Assembly: GCF_021130785.1 (NCBI RefSeq)
Contig: NW_025777424.1
Coordinates: 1 to 64,000 of the forward strand
Direction of reading: 5' to 3'
From: Homalodisca vitripennis
Taxonomy: Eukaryota > Arthropoda > Insecta > Hemiptera > Cicadellidae
Length of the DNA stretch: 64,000 nucleotides
Shown in pieces: positions 58,970 through 64,000 of the stretch. Under the pieces are notes generated by a model that saw only the letters and a program-made list of their open reading frames with translations, searched no databases and was not told the origin of the DNA. Every line of letters starts with the position of its first letter. Positions within the stretch are counted from its first letter, which is position 1. Made by a program: the position numbers and the translations under genes.

Positions 58970-60405
58970 GATATAAAGCTTTATTAATGGCTTTTAAGAC
59001 CTACATACATTGAATGTATAAAATAGTTGTCAAGTTCGTAAATTAGGACCAAAAAAACGGATGGATATCAAAATTTTATTTTTATACGTAATTTATAACT
59101 TCAGGAAAGGACAAAGTATTTCATAAATAATTACTTATTTATAATTCCACATATCTTAAAAATGTCTATATTTAAATCAAATATAATTTAACAATTTTAT
59201 TATGAATAAAATAAAAATATTCCCACAAGCCACTTTTCTAGCATGTACGGTAAAATGTATTATCCTTATTATCAATGATTTTTAGGCCTAGATATAACAT
59301 GAAAGTATTAATAATATTATAAATGGAAAAGTGCTTATGTTTTGTTTGTTTTGCTTTCACGCTTTAACAATTTAAACCCATTGTACTGCAATTTTACGTA
59401 GACATTCTTAGGGTTCCCTGGATGAATATATGCATATTCTTATTTCAAAAATCTCTTCGGGCTACGCCCTACTGGTCTATAAAATAGCTAAAAATCCCAT
59501 TTTCTGTCTCTACAGTTACAAAAATTAGTTAATTAAAAGAGCCTCTTAAATGTCAACTGTTGTAAAATATTATAGGTGCGAATTTTGCACATTGATTATT
59601 TTATGATCATCATTATAAATGTCTTTGTGTTAGGGAACCGCCCCAAATAGAGAATGGTGTGAACGTACCGATAAAAAGGTTTAAAAAAATATATATTTTT
59701 TAATAAATTTCAACGTTTTTTACACACCTAATGCTTAAGCCGAATAAGGTTGCTTTACTCATATGTGCATTGCACTTGATTAGGGGGTCTAGCCAAATAA
59801 ACTCTCCCTCCCCAATTCTTTCACATTCATACTCACGATAATAATACCTTGCTCAAGTCGTTGCAAAGAATGTTAATTAGCTTTTAGTATATTTTTAATG
59901 AAAACAAATTCAAGATATTTCTATAGATTTAAACACTACACGACACAGTAATAACAGCTAAATATACTCTTATGGGATAAATATAGAAGAGGTTTCCAAT
60001 GTTGCTTGATTTTGAAACTTCAACGCCGCGCCTTAGTTTTTCGTATTTAGTTGTGTTATGTATTATGTATATAGCTCTGTTATGTAAATGCGATGGAAAA
60101 AACACTCAGTAAATCGCGTTAAATCACTTTTTCCATCATAGAGTTTAGAATATTTGTTTGCACTAAGTCTAGTGCATAAATTTAAAAGCAAGGCGTTCTT
60201 AAAAGTGTGTCACAAAGTTCTGTGTCTGATAGTACTTATGATCCCTAACCAAATATGTCCTATAAGGAACTGAGACCTATTTGATTGGATTTAAACCCTA
60301 TCAACATTTAAACGCTACGGGACGCCAATGCACAATACTGTTTCTTATTTACCATTAAATGTTAAACATATACTGTAACTTTTGATGTTAACCTTTCACT
60401 TAACC
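58970..60405. other. AT-rich intergenic DNA, no gene seen
   Basis: No open frame of note. A phrase with CCAATGCGCAATACTGTTTCTTA-like sequence occurs both at 57285-57310 and 60325-60347, so a short dispersed repeat may be present. Confidence 0.45.
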
Positions 60406-60644
60406 TGTTATAAATAATTGACAATACCCGCGTGTATTGGTGGTTCACACAGACACACACTACGACAGCAAAGAAATCAACGTGCGCATGCGCCAACTTT
60501 TACAACAGCTGTCATAGATAAATATTATTATTCTTTTCCGTACGTCTTCCACGTGTTACATTGTCGGTGTGCTTAATGTGTATATATTTGCTAATTAATA
60601 AACATTAACTTAATTATTAATCCTCTGACTATTTATTTACAACA
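60406..60644 (+). repeat. Copia 5' LTR
   Basis: About 239 bp, starting TGTTATAAATAATTG and ending TTTATTTACAACA, so TGTT...AACA ends are inverted repeats. The end directly precedes the primer-binding site. AATAAA at about 60597 is a candidate polyadenylation signal. The start was placed at the TGTT that matches the inverted AACA; without the 3' LTR it is not confirmed. Confidence 0.7.
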
Positions 60645-60660
60645 GGTTATGGGCCCAGTA
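60645..60660 (+). other. Copia primer-binding site (initiator tRNA-Met type)
   Basis: GGTTATGGGCCCAGTA immediately after ...ACAACA. The same LTR-end/primer-site arrangement is known in Drosophila copia, which primes with an internal fragment of initiator tRNA-Met. Confidence 0.8.
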
Positions 60661-60769
60661 ACGTTTGTGTGATAGCGTTGGGCATTAAAAGTTAATAAAA
60701 GTCAGTAAAAGTGAAATTAAGTGTGTGTATCAAGTTGTGTTAAAAAGTGGTTTGTATAACCTAAAAGGG

Positions 60770-62218
60770 ATGGCTGGTACAAGTAGCAATATACAAGCAC
60801 TGTCGAAGGACAATTACGACACATGGAAAATTCAGATTCGGGCATTGCTGATTCAGAAGAAATTATGGCCGTATGTCGATGGAAATCTCCAGAAACCGGC
60901 AGCAAGTGTTGAAAATGGAAGCGCTGTAGTCAAGTGGGAAGATGGAGATCAATCAGCTCAGGCAAGCATAATTTTGGCGATGGCGCCATCAGAGTTGAAA
61001 AATATTAAAAATTGTAAGACAACTCGTGAGCTGTGGCTGAAACTTGAAACGATCTACGCATCAAAAGGGCCGGCAAGGAAAGCCACGTTATTGAAGTCAC
61101 TGTTCGTGCACAAGGTGAAGGAGGGGGAAAGTATACACCAGTACCTGGACAACTTCTTCGACGTAGTTGACAAATTGGCGGAAATGGATATCGAGATTCA
61201 TGAAGATCTGTTAACTACTATGATACTGCACGGTTTGAAAATCTTCAAATGCGGCAAGGTTGGCCATTTTGCCAAAAATTGTCCCGAAAAGGAGGATGGA
61301 AGATCAACACAAGGAAGTGCTAGGGTAGCACAGGATTTTTACATCTCGGAACTGAACCGAGAAGAGGTCAACAATGTTCAAGGTCATAGCAAATCCAAAT
61401 GGTGTTTGGATAGTGGATGCACAACTCACATGTGTGGTGACGAGGATATTCTTGAAGATACGGTGACGTGCGATTCGGTGCTCAAGTTAGCAACAGAAGC
61501 ATCGACAAATGCAAATATAAAGGGCGTAGCCAAGATAAATGTAAGTGGTGGAGTTATTTCAACCGCGAACTTGCATGGCACGCTGTATGTACCGGAATTA
61601 AGAACTAATCTGATGTCGGTATCGAAGATTACTGACAAATGTAATACAGTAATCTTCAATGACAAATTAGCTGAGGTACGTAATACAGATGGCAAAACCG
61701 TGATTATCGCCGATATAGTAGGAGACCTGTACTTTGTAAGAGAAGAAAATACTGAACATGCGCAGGTGGTTACGCGAGCGCAAGCAAATTCTGAGGACAC
61801 GTCAAGTCAAAAACCTTTTAGGAAAGGGGCAAAAATTTCACCGAAAATTTGGCACAGGAGACTTGGGCATATACACATGGATGCAGTCAATAAATTATTT
61901 GATGAGCAGCTGGCAACCGGGATAAATTTGTCGTTCAAGGGCAAAGCAACAGTATGCGACGTTTGCTGTCGCGGTAAGCAGGCTGTCAGACCGTTCACAG
62001 AAAGAGTTGACAGGAGTAGAGTGCCACTGGAGATTGTACATACCGACGTTTGCGGGCCAATGAGGGCAAATTCCAACGGCGGATCGAAGTACATGGTGAC
62101 GTTTGCCGATGACTACAGTACGTGGTGCGAGGTGTATTTCTTGAAGAAGAAATCCGAAGTACTCGGTAAGTTCAAAGAATATAAAAATTTTTTTGAGACA
62201 TTTATGGCCGAAAATTAA
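60770..62218 (+). pseudogene. Copia gag-protease-integrase (N-terminal part), internally deleted
   Basis: Start ATG at 60770 (MAGTSSNIQALSKDNYDTWK), preferred over an upstream in-frame codon because it gives the canonical Copia gag beginning. The gag core (WEDGDQSAQASIILAMAP, TTRELWLKLE, YLDNFFDVVDKLAEM) is cut after TTMILHGL. It joins directly to KCGKVGHFAKNC, so the end of the capsid region and the first Cys of the CCHC zinc knuckle are missing. The protease active site is LDSGCTTHMCG. A GAG-pre-integrase domain follows (WHRRLGHIHMD, CDVCCRGKQ; the integrase HHCC zinc site), then integrase VHTDVCGP with the first catalytic Asp. The frame ends at a premature stop after FETFMAEN, caused by a frameshift near 62205. 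Confidence 0.9.
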
Positions 62219-63050
62219 ATTTTTACAGTCGGACAACGGTCGGGAATACCGAAATGGAGATTTCGACGAGTACCTGAAGCAGGAGGGGATCCAGAGAAGA
62301 CTGTCAGCGCCATACACATCTGAGCAGAACGGTGTAGCGGAGAGGAAGAACCAAACGCTGCTAAATACAGCCAGATGCATGCTGATCGAGACCGGGATGC
62401 CAGAATCATTTTGGGCTGAAGCCATTGCGACGGCGAATTATATCAGGAATCGCTGTCCAAGTACATGTATCGGTGGAAAACCCCCGTACGAGATTTGGCA
62501 TGGCAAGTTGCCGGACCTTAAACACATGCGTATATTTGGTTCGAGAGCGTACGTGTTAGATAAAACAGTCGGACTTGGAAAAATGGACCCGAGAGCTGCT
62601 GCAGGTAGATTTATAGGATACGACCTGGAATCAAAAGCGTACAGAGTGCGGCTGGATACTGGAAAAACGGTCGTGACTCGAGATGTACGTTTTGACGAGA
62701 ATATGGGGTCATCGAGAGCCAACGTTGATCCACTGGAAGATTCGATAAAAAATCAAAATTTTGAGAATCAACAATCAAAAATTCAGGACAAGCCAGAGAT
62801 AATCTACGCGAAGGTCGAATTGGATCCACTTGAATTAGAAGAAGAAGAAGAAAAAGAAATCGTCAACGAGCAGGAAAACGGGGAGATCTTCATCGTCAAA
62901 GGAAAAAGAGTCGGCAGACCGCCTAAGATACGGACCGGCAGCCGAGGCCGTCCACGAAAGTATCGTAGACCCGAAAGTAAGAAGAATAAGAATAAGAATA
63001 AGAAATATTTATTCCATTTGAAAATAAATACAGATATAAATCATAATTAA
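62193..63050 (+). pseudogene. Copia integrase catalytic core and C-terminal tail (shifted frame)
   Basis: Continues integrase after the frameshift: FLQSDNGREY (second Asp), SEQNGVAERKNQTLLNTAR (catalytic Glu), SFWAEAIATANYIRNRCPS, RIFGSRAYVLDK, GRFIGYDLESKAYRV. The tail is acidic (DPLELEEEEEKEIVNEQENG), then basic with two AT-hook-like cores, VGRPPK and RGRPRK, near residues 240-256. It ends in a Lys/Asn run encoded by AAGAATAAG repeats and a stop at 63050. In complete Copia elements reverse transcriptase would follow; here unrelated AT-rich DNA follows, so the end is probably a deletion or truncation junction. Confidence 0.9.
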
Positions 63051-63436
63051 AAACTCGGAATTTTAGCCATCTAGACAGGTGGCGATGGCTAGCACAGTTT
63101 ATCAAACAACTAAATTGGCATACAACAGTCTATATTTGACACTTAAACTGGCGGTCCACTGCAGCGCCTACTATATACACACAAAGTATTTACACAAAAC
63201 TATTAAGTCAAAACTAAGAATTATAGATTATTTCTTGTTAAAATTATTACCCCAGTAAGTACATATTTTCAAATTTTACGAAACAGAAATAAAATATTAT
63301 ATATTCTAAACTTAATGCTACCATTTTCAATGTTTCATCCACAACATAACATTTAATGGAAATTAAAATTACTCCCAAGATGAAGTATTACATCATTGTA
63401 TAATACAATTTTAATTTACATCGAGTTTATAATATA
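63051..63436. other. AT-rich DNA between Copia and LINE
   Basis: No motif. The right part is the probable 3' untranslated region of the minus-strand LINE ending at 63437. Confidence 0.5.
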
Positions 63437-64000
63437 TCACTGAATGATGCCTGTTAATTCAGTAATTTCATCCTTTTCCAGCAACCAAATTCTAATTTTT
63501 TTTTTAAATAAATGTTTTTTACAAATAATTTTGATTTGGTTTGGTAGCAGGTTAAACAATTTTGGACCTAAAAATACAAATGACTTTCTAATGAATGACT
63601 TATACACTTTTGGTCTTTTGAAAAGACCTTCTGAAGCAGCTCGCGTATAATATTTAAACTGTTTATTATTGTCATCACCACTTCGCATATAAAACGTTTT
63701 TAATAATTTAAATACAAATAGATATTTTAATGGTAGTATTTTCAACTGTCTGAACAGAGGAAGGGACGGCTCACGTTTACATTTAAATGTTATTATTCTA
63801 ATAAAGTGCTTCTGTATTATCTCCAGTGGGTTTAAAGCTTTATTACTAGCTCCCCCCCAAATTTCTATCCCATAAATAAATCTGGAGTGAATTAGTGCAA
63901 AGTAAAGGGTGCGCATTACAGCCTCAGGTAGCAAGTTCCTCAAAAAGTAAAATTTTCTGACGTTTCTTCTTAATTGTGACTGTAGATTGTCTGTATGTGG
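63437..64000 (-). CDS. LINE ORF2 C-terminal region, partial (runs off the window)
   Basis: The minus-strand frame is open from the window edge at 64000 to a stop at 63437-63439. The first true codons lie outside the window; the TTG at 63943 is not a real start. From the edge it reads DNLQSQLRRNVRKFYFLRNL, then LYFALIHSRFIYGIEIWGG (the conserved Y-G-I--WG motif after the reverse transcriptase domain). KALNPLEIIQKHFIRII, LKILPLKYLFVFKLLK, FLGPKLFNLLPNQIK and IRIWLL follow. This is the usual C-terminal region of Jockey/CR1-type ORF2 proteins. No frameshift or stop is visible in these 188 codons, so this is the best-preserved coding piece in the window. Whether the upstream endonuclease and reverse transcriptase are intact cannot be seen. 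It is related to the fragment at 22072-22465. Confidence 0.85.
   Translation of the reverse strand, partial: PHTDNLQSQLRRNVRKFYFLRNLLPEAVMRTLYFALIHSRFIYGIEIWGGASNKALNPLEIIQKHFIRIITFKCKREPSLPLFRQLKILPLKYLFVFKLLKTFYMRSGDDNNKQFKYYTRAASEGLFKRPKVYKSFIRKSFVFLGPKLFNLLPNQIKIICKKHLFKKKIRIWLLEKDEITELTGIIQ

Larger units (their letters stand above)
60406..63050 (+). mobile_element. Copia (Ty1/copia) LTR retrotransposon, 5' part only
   Basis: 5' LTR, Met-tRNA-type primer-binding site, gag, protease and integrase in the Copia order (integrase before reverse transcriptase). Reverse transcriptase, RNase H and the 3' LTR are absent from the window, and the coding match stops at an AAGAATAAG simple repeat near 62979-63004. 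A deletion in gag and a frameshift in integrase are also visible. Target duplication cannot be tested because the 3' end is missing. Confidence 0.9.

Noticed and set aside
61426..62829. Several minus-strand frames over Copia
   Set aside because: Shadows of the plus-strand polyprotein, which has clear protease and integrase motifs.

Overview
The window looks like intergenic, repeat-dominated DNA from an arthropod, most likely an insect. It is AT-rich, has no recognisable host gene, and holds insect-style transposon remnants: piggyBac, hAT, two Tc1/mariner-type elements, a Copia LTR element, three LINE fragments, a tRNA-derived repeat and a 5S-rRNA-like repeat. I cannot fix the order from the sequence. 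No CRISPR array, rRNA operon or intact tRNA was seen, and nothing suggests a prokaryote. No exon chain of a cellular gene could be supported on either strand.

Layout. 0-8.5 kb: AT-rich DNA with one sharply bounded A+C-biased block (1081-1620) and two tRNA-derived repeat pieces next to (TA)n tracts. 8.6-9.4 kb: a 71-bp satellite. 11.95-14.39 kb: decayed LINE ORF2 on the minus strand. 15.5-17.1 kb: a 135-bp satellite. 18.06-19.30 kb: a 126-bp satellite. 19.64-21.69 kb: dead piggyBac element with TTAA ends. 22.07-22.47 kb: LINE 3' end. 22.51-23.30 kb: inverted-repeat DNA element. 24.9-28.1 kb: microsatellites and a 5S-like repeat. 29.84 kb: a long hairpin. 30.87-31.85 kb: a 61-bp satellite. 32.96-34.17 kb: a tandem-plus-inverted 183-bp array inserted with a 12-bp target duplication. 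37.16-40.37 kb: full-length dead hAT with an 8-bp target duplication. 44.52-48.78 kb: a 117-bp satellite. 49.66-50.24 kb: short Tc1/mariner-type element with perfect terminal repeats. 51.18-55.42 kb: a second, unrelated 117-bp satellite with higher-order structure. 57.73-58.97 kb: dead mariner. 60.41-63.05 kb: Copia 5' LTR, gag, protease and integrase without reverse transcriptase. 63.44-64.00 kb: LINE ORF2 C-terminus running off the window.

Seven tandem arrays cover about 14.3 kb, roughly 22% of the window, and account for nearly all of the long open frames. Units of 117 and 126 bp are multiples of three, so the arrays stay open without coding constraint. The transposons are mostly inactive: frameshifts, stops, lost catalytic residues or missing domains are visible in each transposase or polyprotein. 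The only fully open piece is the LINE fragment at the right edge. The most unusual structures are the 183-bp tandem/inverted insertion, which may be Penelope-like and carries a hammerhead-like motif, and the density of unrelated minisatellites.
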